Of a stretch of DNA of 64,000 nt, positions 25,622 through 37,782 are shown one piece after another. The DNA comes from Pseudorasbora parva. Its lineage: Eukaryota > Chordata > Actinopteri > Cypriniformes > Gobionidae. Numbering within the stretch: the first letter of the stretch is position 1; the number at the start of each line of letters is the position of its first letter. Position numbers and translations under genes: made by a program. Location: positions 49,718,615 through 49,782,614 of the forward strand of contig NC_090176.1 in NCBI RefSeq assembly GCF_024679245.1, written 5' to 3'. The notes below the pieces were generated by a model that did no database searches, had not been told where the DNA came from, and saw only the letters and a list, made by a program, of their open reading frames with translations.

Positions 25622-27235
25622 CATGACTCTTTAGCTCCGCCCACTGCACGCCTCCAAGGACTCTTTTCAGAAAGAATAGGTACAGTGTATCTGTTTTTTA
25701 TAAATCTGAAAAAACTTAAGACTCTTGGGAGATATGAAAGATCAATACATATCTATAGGTACTCAAGATTAACATTAAACTGGCAGAAACTGTGTGTCAT
25801 GTGAGATTAGTTAAGATTAGGTGCTTTCAGATGTGCTTGGAGTCGATTGTTTATTTGTGATAATGCAATAAAACATGGTCAATTGGTAAAAACCAACCTA
25901 CCAGAATAAGTTGGCCTAACTCAAAAAAATGTATGTAATCAGTTACATAACATTTTTTGAGTTATGATGTTCCCAATTTTAAGTAAGCAGTTTTTTTAAG
26001 TTTTGTTGTACTCATGTTCATTTAATAGCTTCAAACTTGAAGTGCTGAGTTAGCTAACTCTTATGATATACATTTTGATAGCAATTACCATAAAATATTT
26101 AGTTAATTCACTTATTCACACATTTATTTTGAGTTCTCGCAAATCTTATTTCTTCACTGTAAACCTTAATAAGTTATCAGAACTCAAAAAAGTTTTAAAG
26201 TTCAGAATTGCTTGCTATAACAAATTAATTCATGAAAATTGTACAATTTGCTTACATATTAACAATAGCACAGCACTTACTGAATGAGTACAGTAACTTC
26301 AAACATGTAACTTGTATGCTTCACTTATCACCACCAAAACCCACATTAACAGAAACTCTTCCACATTAGCATAAAACATTAATCACTACTAAATCTGCCT
26401 TACCATTCATCTTCCACACACACACAAAAAAGCATTATATAACACTTAATTCTGGCATTTACTGTCCCTTTCGAGTGCCATGGGCAAAGCATGCTGTGAA
26501 GGAAAAAATCCCAGCCCAGTTTCAGTTATAAAAAAAAGAAAGTTTTATTACTCGTTATTTTGACTGAACTAATTCGTTTAATTTAAGTTCGTCCCACTCA
26601 AACCAGTTTAGCATTTTGAGTGTTAGGGTTTGCATAGCAGGCTGTCATACAAAGAGATAAAGAACACGTACAAAAAACAAGAGGCAACCAACAAAATATT
26701 AATAACTGATTATGTTTATGTCTTTTTGTTTTTCTACGCATTTGATTTTTGCATATTAAACCTGCAGTTTGACTTTTTTGCCAAATAATTTTGTCGGATA
26801 AATACCTTGTTTTGTTCTAGATATCAAAAAAAATATTTTTTTCATGTTTTAATAATGTCATTAAACTTGTAGGGTCATTAAAAGCAAATCCCCTCCCTCC
26901 CATACATACTGTATTATTGGCATTCATTAGAGAAGTGTGTGTTATGTTCTGAGCTCTTGCGTTTAAAATTTACGTGGATATTAAGCAAGATGAAAACCTC
27001 ACGGACACACAAGCCACAAGCAGAGCGAGAGCTTCCTGTTTTCAGTGCAGAGAAAGGTTATCTCAAGCACATGAGAGGCCTTGCGTTACAGTGACTGAGC
27101 TCATGTTAGGCTGCTCTTTGATGTCATGTGGTGGAAAAACCCCTGAACGGTGCTAAGAATCACTATAAAGCTCTTCAAAGCTAATGCAATAATTACATGT
27201 ATTATTAATGTATTCATTTATATAAGCCATATGTA
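25116..27235. other. Intergenic, no gene recognised
   Basis: Contains a (TG)n run at 25588-25620, A/T-rich sequence and repeat scraps. Open frames up to 74 codons show no family signal. Confidence 0.45.
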
Positions 27236-27600
27236 CACTGTAAAAAAATGTGGTTGGTTTTTGTTGGTTTAACTTAAAAAAGTAAGTAACCTGGTTGCCT
27301 TAAAATTTTGAGTTTATTGAAATTAAAACTGTGAGTTGATACAATGGAGGAAATTTGTTTAATAAACAGAAACTCATAATATTATTGTATCTGAACCACA
27401 TAAAAAATGTGATGTGAAAAAATGTGTTTCACTGCGTCATCAGAAATAAAACACACACAATTACCCAATATGCTTACAAAATCTTTTAATAATATTTTAA
27501 TAAAGGTTGTCGAATCTCAAAAAAATGTTCATTGTATTAACTCAAAATTTTAATTTCAATGAACTTAAAATTTTAAGGCAAACAGATATATAACTTATAA
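27236..27600. mobile_element. MITE copy with CACTGTAAAAA left end
   Basis: Same inner arms as 10654-12124 (CTGGTTGCCTTAAAATTTTG against TTTTAAGGCAAACAG), without the nested insertions. The right end is eroded. Confidence 0.7.
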
Positions 27601-27866
27601 AATAGATAATATCCAGTATATATGTCTGTAATCCATTTAAAGAAACACTTTATTTATATAGTTTTTCTATATCCTCATCATTTGTTAACATGTATTCATT
27701 TCTTCAATGAGCTCATTGTTTCTGTCTTATATTAATACATTGTTAGCTAACTTCATACATTGTAACTTGTAAAAACAAACAAAACAAAACTGAACTGTGC
27801 TAAGAATCACTATAAAGCTCTTCAAAGCGATTTCATAAAATGCAATAATTACATGTATTATTAATA

Positions 27867-28024
27867 TGCACCCTAAAAAATGCTGGGTTAAAAACAACCC
27901 AAGTTGAGTTGAAAATGGACAAACCCAGAAATTGAGTTGTTTGATCCCAGTGAATGGATCCATTCAAACAACCCAATTTCTGGGTTTGTCCATTTTCAAC
28001 CCAACTTGGGTTGTTTTTAACCCT
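27867..28024. mobile_element. Fold-back element, near-perfect palindrome
   Basis: Left AATGCTGGGTTAAAAACAAC and right GTTGTTTTTAACCC arms pair over about 75 bp around AATGGATCCATT. Inserted in a duplicated unit whose empty copy is at about 27140-27236. Confidence 0.82.
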
Positions 28025-28835
28025 TATTCATTTATATAAGCCATATGTATCTGCTCTGAAGAGCTGAGCTGAAACTGTACTTTAAAACCTTTTTTGGGGG
28101 CTTCTATTTTAACTATTTAATAATCATTCGGTCCCATGACCTTCATACACGCGTATGCCCGATGAATGTCATGCTGACCAAAACACAACATTTATTAATA
28201 AAGAATCTTTTATATTTTTGTAAGTACAGATAGTGTGCGGTTCTTTCTGGTTTTCAAAATCATTTTTGACTATCTACGCCACTATCTATTACAGTTTTTC
28301 TCTATTGCTAAAACACTATTTCTGAAACCTTGCTCCATTTTCTGAAAACATTCAACACAAAACCTCTTCATCAAACACTGCTGTCAAGTCATAAACTAAG
28401 TGATCAAAATGATGTACACTATCGAGCAGTCAGTAAACAATACACTAAAAAATAGAAAACACATTGATTAAAACAATTCTCAGGGAGAAGTCAATTTTTT
28501 ATCAAAAAAAACGAATTTCATATTTTGTCTTTTGATGAAAGAAAACATGTTTTATCATAGTAGCTCAAAATTGATCAGAAATTACTACTCTGCTTTGCAA
28601 TTTTTTGTTCTTCCTCCCATGTGTACCTCTATTTTCTCTAAGTCACGTTCATATGATTTGCATTGTCACCCCATTGGGTAGGTTTAGTTGTGTGAAAGTG
28701 CGTGCGCACAACATGTTATAAAGTGCGTATCATATGCAGTATGCACACGAAAACTGTGTAACATATGCACATAAAAACTCAATTTGGCATATAAATCGCA
28801 CAATAAATACAATTAATGCTATAGATTTGCTACAT

Positions 28836-29185
28836 TTGAATGAATGAATGAATGAATGAATGAGACATTTATATAGCGCTTTCAAATGTACTACTGTACA
28901 CTCATGTCAGCGGTCTCTCCTCAACCACCACCAGTGTGCAGCTCCACTTGGATGATGCGACGGCAGCCACAGTACAACAGCACCAGTGCGCTCACCACAG
29001 TATATTTATTGTCCAATATTATATATTGGATTGTTAGGAGGCCATGATTGGTAAGGGCCAATCGAGGGAATTTGGCCAGGACACCCCTACTCCTTTACGA
29101 GAAGTGCCATGGGATTTTTAAGGACCACAGAGAGTCAGGACCTCGGTTTAACATCTCATCCGAAGGACAAATGAGTTTCTGTTTC
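28836..29185 (-). mobile_element. Truncated 5S-derived SINE copy
   Basis: The body matches the SINE at 1531-2065 (GCAGCTCCACTTGGATGATG, AGAGTCAGGACCTCGGTTTA). An (AATG)n tail lies at 28838-28861. The 5S-like head is missing and the element ends near 29170. Confidence 0.78.
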
Positions 29186-29284
29186 GAAACTAGATTCGGA
29201 CTGCAATCTGATTTCTATTAGATCCGGCTGATTTTTTCAGTACTGTACTCTGCATCTCACGAACGTGTCCTTTGTCTCTGCGAT

Positions 29285-29711
29285 TGTAACGAAACTGCTC
29301 TGAGACAGAAGGTTGGAGATCCAGACGCAGTATTTATTGAAGGGTAAGCCAAAGTCGTAGTCCATAGAACAGGCAAAAGGTCATAACAGGAAATCAGTCC
29401 GAAAAGGCAAACAAAACAGAAGGAACAGGCAAAAGGGTAATCCACAGAGAAGGCAAGAAATCAAAGACCAAGATACATGAAACCAGAGAAACGCTCAGAA
29501 ATGCAGTTGTGACACTAAACAAGACTTCGCAATGAATGACAGAGATAACCAGGCAGAGGTAATGAGGTGATGAGACACAGGTGTGTAAACAGTAAGTGCT
29601 AATGAGTCCGGGGAAAGGATTATGGGTAATGTAGTTTGTGATGGAGTGACAGCCCGGGGTGGAGTGCCCTCTGGTGGTGATCACGGGCACTCAGACTCGT
29701 GAATTGTGACA
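29285..29711 (-). mobile_element. Solo LTR
   Basis: 427 bp with TG...CA ends (plus strand TGTAAC...GTGACA) and an exact 5-bp target duplication GCGAT at 29280-29284 and 29712-29716. An AATAAA signal occurs only on the minus strand, giving the orientation. Five-base duplication fits a gypsy-type element that lost its interior by recombination. Confidence 0.85.
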
Positions 29712-30007
29712 GCGATACTGCAATTCTTGTTCTTTGTTGATCTGAACCTGCAACCGGTCAAAATCTATTGAGCAGTCAGTACTGATCAGCACAATGTTCA
29801 GGGCCATACAATTTATTCACTGTACAGTATACAGCCTACAATGCACTGTGCTTAAATTGGTCATGTCTCATCTTTTGAAACAGGTTAAATCAGTTTTGAG
29901 TGGTTGTGTTTAATCAATGACAATTGTTCTCCATTTGTATTTGATCGTGGCCACTTGTGTTTACCCGTATGGATGGAGAGCAGAATGTGTCTTGAGAATA
30001 ATAATGT

Positions 30008-30276
30008 GCACTCTAAAAAATGCTGGGTTAAAAACAACCCAAATTGGGTTGAAAATGCACCGACCCAACAATTGGGTTGTTTTAACCCAATGGTTGAGTT
30101 GTTCTTACCCAGCAATTGGGTTGTCTTAAGCAACATTTAACCCAACCACTGGGTTAAAACAACTCAACCACTGGGTTAAAACAACTCAACCACTGGGTTA
30201 AAACAACTCAATTGTTGGGTCGGTGCATTTTCAACCCAACCTGGGTTGTTTTTAACCCAGCATTTTTTAGAGTGTG
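30008..30276. mobile_element. Fold-back element of the TGGGTTAAAACAACCCA family
   Basis: CACTCTAAAAAATGCTGGGT on the left and ACCCAGCATTTTTTAGAGTG on the right are perfect inverted termini; the centre has three tandem ACTGGGTTAAAACAACTCAA blocks. Confidence 0.85.
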
Positions 30277-30439
30277 AGATCTGCAAATTGTGTTTTACCA
30301 TGTGATGTGAAATGGTTTAAGATATTCACAAACGACTGCACAATTAGCTAAACGAGGTCAGGCAACTAAGAACTTTGTTCAGCCGATGGGTTTTAGTGTT
30401 TTAGCAAATTTTAGTGTATTAAAAAAAACTGTAATCACA

Positions 30440-30535
30440 GGTGTGCGAGGTACATTTGCAGGCTAACAACGCCAAGGTCATGGGTTCGATTCCCAGGGGA
30501 AGCAAGAACTGACAAAAAATGTAAAAATGTGTACC
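30440..30535 (+). repeat. tRNA-derived SINE fragment
   Basis: AACGCCAAGGTCATGGGTTCGATTCCC, split here as the box B region GGGTTCGATTCCC and its flank, matches the full SINE at 39394; box A and the tail are missing or degraded. Confidence 0.7.
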
Positions 30536-30603
30536 TTAAAGGGGTGGTTTTGTGTTTTTTTTCTGGGCTTGGTTGTGTTTATGAGGTGCAGTATAACATG
30601 TCT

Positions 30604-31381
30604 TAAAGGGGTACTTCAGCGCTGGGAAGATTAATCTGTATTTAAATTGGGTCATTAATGTAGTATAAATGTAAAATTATTTTTGAATTTGGTGCCTTCT
30701 AGACTGAGAAAAGACAGAAAATGTATTTTTGGTTCATGGGGATGAAAGACTACAATTCCCAGAATGCTTCGCTGACCTGTGAGGCCATTCCCAAAGCCAC
30801 CGCTACTGGATTACTGTGACTGAGTTCAGAAAGTACAATTAATTACTGAACGTGTGTTCAATATAACGATTGAGTCGCCGCGTAAGTCTCACAGCACTAA
30901 CTCAGATTAGGAGTCAGATTACATTTAATGTCATAAATGAGCTGATGAGCTCTCGTGATGAGAGCTGAGGTAATCGCGACCACATTCGCGGCATACATTC
31001 ACAACGCGTTTTCAGTTCATGCCTTTGGAAGCTTAACTTTCATAGAAATTAATTTGAGAAGTTAAAACACTTACACTGCTTAGCCTCCGTTTAAATTAAT
31101 GCCTGCAGCTGAGCTGTGCTGTGATCTCCATCCCCCATGTGTGGGTGTAAAACATGCGGAAATGGCTCCCTCTGCTGGCTGTAGTCTTTAGCCTCTGGGC
31201 AAACATTCCAAAGATGACGCAAATATCGTCAATTTGCGTCACGAGAGGAATTTTTCCAGAAATAAAATGCATAACTCTCTCTTCTCAGGGGGATATGAGA
31301 GGGGGGAGCACGATCATTGGAATATACTCCAGGTTTCTACTGATACAAAGCCATATGCTAATCGCTGAAGTAACCCTTTAA
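30604..31381. mobile_element. MITE with TTAAAGGGGTACTTCAGCG ends
   Basis: Left TTAAAGGGGTACTTCAGCGC and right CGCTGAAGTAACCCTTTAA are inverted termini. No transposase. Confidence 0.75.
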
Positions 31382-31814
31382 TACTTCTTTTTTTAAACGC
31401 CTTATTTTTCTTCTATTCTCCCTTTCACAAGTTCACACTTACAAATAATTCAGATAGAATAAATGGTCGGCGTATTTGGCGTGCTGTCTGAGGAGAGGGC
31501 TCCGAGCTCAGTATTTGGCCCGAACCCAGAGTACTCCCCCCGTATCTCTGGTTAGGAATGTTAACCAGGTGTGTGTGAGGTAGAAGGGGTGGTGGAGGGA
31601 TGCTGCAAACTTTGTCAAGGAACATTGGTGAGTTGACTGGGAATTTTTGTGATCCTCCACTTGAGCTGATTGGTAGACATGTTGATTACTGATTGTTGAC
31701 AGCTGGTTGGAATGACATCATGATTGGGTAGATCATTTGAACGTGCTTCTCCCGAACATAGTTTTTTAAGAAACATAATTTATTCCAAAACGCAATGGTC
31801 TTAGATTGGTTAGA

Positions 31815-32131
31815 TGGCCAAATGTAGTTTCCTGTATTTTTATTGGCTGAAGTGCCAAGCACAGGTTAAGGCCACGCCCCTTCCCATTACGGGCAGAAGT
31901 CACATCTGCGGAGACTAGCGAGGGTTTATGACGTCACCAACCCAGGAAGAAGCTCGTTGTAGTCCAAATCGGCCATTTTTGTAGGCAATAAACTGCTGTA
32001 ACTTTAAAAGACAATATCTCCGTTTGCATTGAACTTTCAGCGCTGTAACTTTGCAGATACTGTTTATGCTCAAGCAGCAACATTACACACTAACTAAAAT
32101 TAAAAAAGTGATCGCATGCAACCCCTCCTTT
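31815..32131. repeat. MITE-like repeat, copy of 1-370, upstream of dpp10
   Basis: Shares GCAACATTACACACTAACTA and flanking sequence with the copy at the left edge. It ends with ACCCCTCCTTTAA 270 bp before the dpp10 start codon. Confidence 0.65.
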
Positions 32132-32133
32132 AA

Positions 32134-32190
32134 AGAGCAATGTAAGTCGCTTTGGATAAATGCATCTGCCAAATGCATAAATGTAAATTA
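32134..32190 (+). repeat. SINE tail in the dpp10 upstream region
   Basis: GCAATGTAAGTCGCTTTGGA and GCATAAATGTAAAT match the tail of the SINE at 39394-39564. Confidence 0.75.
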
Positions 32191-32267
32191 CCACATTATT
32201 ATTATTACCCATGTCCTACTTGTGTCAATCACTGAGTGCCCTGTGATAATCCAGCAGGCTGATGTTT

Positions 32268-32321
32268 ATGGCGATGCTGCGCTCCGACAGACAGATGGTT
32301 CTGCTTCTGGTGCATCAGTGA
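32268..32321 (+). other. Upstream ORF in probable dpp10 leader
   Basis: ATG GCG ATG ... TGA encodes 17 residues (MAMLRSDRQMVLLLVHQ) and ends 83 bases before the dpp10 start, in another frame. If transcription starts upstream of 32268 it could lower dpp10 translation. No transcription start is visible in the sequence. Confidence 0.4.
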
Positions 32322-32404
32322 CGCGCCGCTGGATAACACGCACTCCGAGCATCTGCAGCAGCTTCCACTTCACACACCGCTGGAAACAAGAAGAAGAAGA
32401 CGAC

Positions 32405-32464
32405 ATGAATCAGACGGCTGGAGTGTCCAACCAATACCACAGACGCTCGTCTATCGACGTGAAG
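32405..32464 (+). CDS. dpp10: dpp10 exon 1: start codon and cytoplasmic tail
   Basis: This exon encodes residues 1-20 ([20 protein letters not shown]), cognate with the MNQTA form of DPP10. The base at -3 is G, an acceptable start context. The donor is AAG|GTGAGG, phase 0. Confidence 0.85.
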
Positions 32465-33038
32465 GTGAGGAAGACTTCTGCTCATCACTGTGTGTGAACG
32501 AGACCATCGGGGCTGCTTCTGCTTTGGTGATTGTGACTGCTCCACGATCAACTTTAATATTGATCTGAAACTTTCTGAAAGGGTTTGACAGCAACCATCC
32601 GCATTATTTAATTCACATTTATGATGCATATCGTTTCAAAGCAGCTATACAGAAAATGCATGAGGAATTTAGAGTGCTATTCATTTCAGAAATGTACAAG
32701 TTACAATGTATGAAGTGAGCTAACTGAAGTACTGAATACATGTTAACAAATGGTGAGGATATATAGAAAAAATATATAAATTATATATATTTAATTAAAT
32801 GGATTACAGACAGATATACTGGATATGTCTATTTTATAATCTAGAGAGCTAACCTCATAAGAGCTAAATACTTACTTTTAATCATTTAAATGAATACTTG
32901 TATTCAGAAAGGGCACATTCAGTTGGTAAAAAAATTACAGTAAATACATTTATAATGTAACAAAAGTTTTCTATGACAAATAAATGCTTTTCTTTTAAGC
33001 TTTTTATTAATAACTTCTTATGAATCAATCCTGACTAA

Positions 33039-33111
<73 letters not shown>

Positions 33112-33554
33112 TATTGGTGCTGTCAAACGATTAATCACGATTAATAGCATCCAAAACAGAATTTTGTTTACATAATGTATAAAAATAAATAATATATAAT
33201 ATGTAAATACACACGCATGCATGTATATTTAAGATTTTTTTTATTATTCATTTAAATTACATATATGGAAAAAATGAAGAGACCACCTAACATTGAAAAA
33301 TTAATGTTAAGTGGTCTCTTAATTTTTTTCAGAGCTGTATATACATATATGTATTATTTTAAAATATTAATATTTTTATATACAAGTAAATTATTGAAAA
33401 TATATATACATAGTAATACATGCAAATATTTTATAAATGTATGTGTATGTATTCAAATATGCAAAATTATATACAGTATACACACATTTAATTATGTAAA
33501 CACAAACTTTTATTTTGGATGCAATTAATCATTTGACAGCCCAAACACACACAC

Positions 33555-33602
<48 letters not shown>

Positions 33603-36600
33603 CATTAAGCACCAATAATAATAATTAAGCATCTAATCCTCATCTGAGAATGATTAGTGAAGGATCATGTGACACTGAAGACTGGAGTAATGATGATAAA
33701 TTCAGCTTTGATCACAGGAATAAATTACACTTTACTATATTCACATGATAACAGTGATTTTAAATTGTAATCATATTTTACATTGTTTACTGTATTTTTG
33801 AGCACGTTTGCAGCCTTGGTGAGCAGAAGAGAGTTCTTTCAAAACATTTTGAAATCGTACCGACCCCAACCCTTTGAGTGTGTGTGTATGATCACTATCG
33901 CTGCACGTAGAGTTAGTTTTAAGATCCGCACCCAGTAGAAGAGCTCGTGTTACCGCAGGTTAAAGCGCTCTGCAGATTAAAGGTTTAACTGGATGAAGGT
34001 CAGGAGGGTCTCGAGGGACACGGCAGAGGACTTTCATTCAATCATTCATGAGACTCCAGAAGAACTTACTGAGTGCATCTAAATGTAGAGCATGAAGGAA
34101 CCTGCAGGGGTGTGTGTGTGTGAGTGTTTATACATGAATTTATTGATGCTGTTTGTAATGAAAAATACACATTATAATAACGGTCTTCCAGTGGTGTGTG
34201 TGTGTGTGAGAGAGAGATGTATTGTGGTGTTGCTCTGTAATCTGAACTCTTCCCCAGGGCATTAATAAGGGCCGAGAAGAACAGATCAGTTTTTAAAAGC
34301 TCCTGTCATTAAGGTTTAAAGCTTTATGCTGAAGAATGTATCTGTCTGTATTACGTCTGAGTTGCTTGAGATTAGAGTTAAACTCAGTAACTTTAATCTC
34401 CTGCCGATCACTAACGTCACGCTAAGCCTTCATGCCAGCGGAAACTGAAACAAAAGATAAAATCTGTTCATATCTGAGCTGAGATTGTGTTAAAGGTCAA
34501 AAGGGGATATTGGTTTTTAATGACCCTACACATTCAAAATATGAGGAAAATATTAGTTTGTTTTTTGAATCCTAAGTTGAGCCTATTATTGCTTTTTTGA
34601 GTGTTTGGGTAGTTTTTGTGTTACACAGATCCTGGGTCAGTCGTAACAACCCAGTGTTTGGGTAGTTTTTGTGTTACACAGATCCTGGGTCAGTCGTAAC
34701 AACCCAGTGTTTGGGTAGTTTTTGTGTTACACAGATCCTGGGTCAGTCGTAACAACCCAGTGTTTGGGTAGTTTTTGTGTTACCCAGATCCTGGGTCAGA
34801 CGTAACAACCCAGTGTTTGGGTAGTTTTTGTGTTACACAGATCCTGGGTCAGACGTAACAACCCAGTGTTTGGGTAGTTTTTGTGTTACACAGATCCTGG
34901 GTCAGACGTAACAACCCAGTGTTTGGGTAGTTTTTGTGTTACACAGATCCTGGGTCAGTCGTAACAACCCAGTGTTTGGGTAGTTTTTGTGTTACTCAGA
35001 TCCTGGGTCAGACGTAACAACCCAGTGTTTGGGTAGTTTTTGTGTTACACAGATCCTGGGTCAGTCGTAACAACCCAGTGTTTGGGTAGTTTTTGTGTTA
35101 CCCAGATCCTGGGTCAGACGTAACAACCCAGTGTTTGGGTAGTTTTTGTGTTACACAGATCCTGGGTCAGACGTAACAACCCAGTGTTTGGGTAGTTTTT
35201 GTGTTACACAGATCCTGGGTCAGACGTAACAACCCAGTGTTTGGGTAGTTTTTGTGTTACACAGATCCTGGGTCAGTCGTAACAACCCAGTGTTTGGGTA
35301 GTTTTTGTGTTACACAGATCCTGGGTTAGACGTAACAACCCAGTGTTTGGGTAGTTTTTGTGTTACACAGATCCTGGGTCAGTCGTAACAACCCAGTGTT
35401 TGGGTAGTTTTTGTGTTACACAGATCCTGGGTCAGTCGTAACAACCCAGTGTTTGGGTAGTTTTTGTGTTACACAGATCCTGGGTCAGTCGTAACAACCC
35501 AGTGTTTGGGTAGTTTTTGTGTTACACAGATCCTGGGTCAGACGTAACAACCCAGTGTTTGGGTAGTTTTTGTGTTACACAGATCCTGGGTCAGTCGTAA
35601 CAACCCAGTGTTTGGGTAGTTTTTGTGTTACACAGATCCTGGGTCAGTCGTAACAACCCAGTGTTTGGGTAGTTTTTGTGTTACACAGATCCTGGGTCAG
35701 TCGTAACAACCCAGTGTTTGGGTAGTTTTTGTGTTACACAGATCCTGGGTCAGACGTAACAACCCAGTGTTTGGGTAGTTTTTGTGTTACACAGATCCTG
35801 GGTCAGTCGTAACAACCCAGTGTTTGGGTAGTTTTTGTGTTACACAGATCCTGGGTCAGTCGTAACAACCCAGTGTTTGGGTAGTTTTTGTGATACCCAG
35901 ATCCTGGGTCAGACGTAACAACCCAGTGTTTGGGTAGCTTTTGTGTTACCCAGATCCTGGGTCAGACGTAACAACCCAGTGTTTGGGTAGTTTTTGTGTT
36001 ACACAGATCCTGGGTCAGACGTAACAACCCAGTGTTTGGGTAGTTTTTGTGTAACCCAGATCCTGGGTCAGACGTAACAACCATAGTGTTGAGTTATTTA
36101 TTGCAGGTTTTTTGTGAACTCTACAGGAGAGAGCAGTGCTGCTCTGTCAAATTGGTGCATGTCTTCTGTAAAATACCCACATCAAGATGTTTGGTCTGGA
36201 AACTCACCATTGACGGCTCAATCTGAGGGGCGGATAAACGGTTGTCTTTCAAACTCCCTCTGCACGCGATAGGATAGAGCTACACCAACCAGAGCAACGA
36301 AGGTGAAGCGGAGCTCGTTGACAGATTAAACTTATCCGTATCCGGTCGGCTAAACTCTGAACACATCTTTCCTTCTTAAGAATGACTTCAGTGCCGTTCT
36401 TTGTTCTTTTCTCAGAGAAAAGCTTAACTCCAAGTCTTCCAGAGTCGCAGTCAAAGCTGATTCGAAAGACCGCCGTTCGCCAGTTTCTGTGTTTACTAGA
36501 AGCACGCAAACGCAACTCGGCCGTCATTATGTTAAGCCCCGCCCACCGACTCTATACACGATGTGATTGGCTCGACCAGAGTTTGGTTTTTACAGCTCAG

Positions 36601-37687
36601 ACTTGTATTGAGAGTTGCTAGACGACACTCGCGGCAGATTAGATTTGCTGCCGCTAGGGTGCGTCTAGATTTCTAGGCTAGTAAAATACAGGTTTGTGAA
36701 TATTTTATCTTATCTATAAATTCATTATTGAGCTGTTTATTGTTTAATTTTAACGAAATTACCTAAACGAGTGTCACATCTTTTCATGTGATGGAAACGC
36801 CTGATGCTTTGCATAAAATGTTTAGTTACAGTGGAAACGGGATAACAGAGACTGACCTTCTAATATTTGTCAAACAAGCTTAAATGTTGCCAATATGTAT
36901 TAAAAATTATATAAAATATGCTGTAAAATATAATCGAAAATAAAGGAACTCTCATGCAAGTATTACAGTAAAAAAAACGAATCAACTGATTATTTTGGGT
37001 TAAATAAACAACCCAATTTGCTGGGTAAAATTAATCCAAGGTGTACTGTCTTATATTAACCTATAAACTACTAAAATTGGGTTGTTTTTAATCCAGTGTT
37101 TGGTAGAGGGTGGTTATGGTATTTATCTGCCAAAATTATGTGCCAAACTACAGCTACAGGTTATATTTTACTATGCAAAACATGCATAGAAAAACAAAAA
37201 GGTCAGGAAAAGCTTACAATAATCAGTTATTAATATTCCTGTTTTTCCATGCATTCATAATTCATTCATAACTCCAAGCACAACTACGCAATATGCTTAG
37301 AAAATCTACAACACATTTTAAATAAAGGTTGGACATCACTTTTGGCCACTATTGTACATACTGTATTCTTACTCAAAGGCATAACACTGAATATTGACCA
37401 AAATGACGTTTAGTGAATAGGTGGCTTTATGTGTTTTGAAGTTATGTAAGGAAACAAATGATGGCACAATACCCATAATATACAGCTGATTTTGACTTTG
37501 GTTTATGAGCAGGTCTGAATCCAGATAAAATGAAATATGTGTTGGATTATCAGACGCATTAATTCAAAGTTTGACTTATTCTGACAGAATCCAAGAGAGA
37601 CAAAACTGGGCTGTGCAGGGTTACAATTTCCATAAATAAACAGTGTTCAGAATGCAATTAAAAATAGAACAAAGTCAGATTCAGACT

Positions 37688-37782
<95 letters not shown>

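Noticed and set aside
32051..32404. N-terminal extension of dpp10 from an upstream in-frame ATG
   Set aside because: The frame is open, but the ATG at 32051 lies in a MITE copy and the homologous start is at 32405.
34598..36083. CRISPR-like array
   Set aside because: Contiguous 53-bp units without distinct spacers, in a vertebrate intron; it is a minisatellite.
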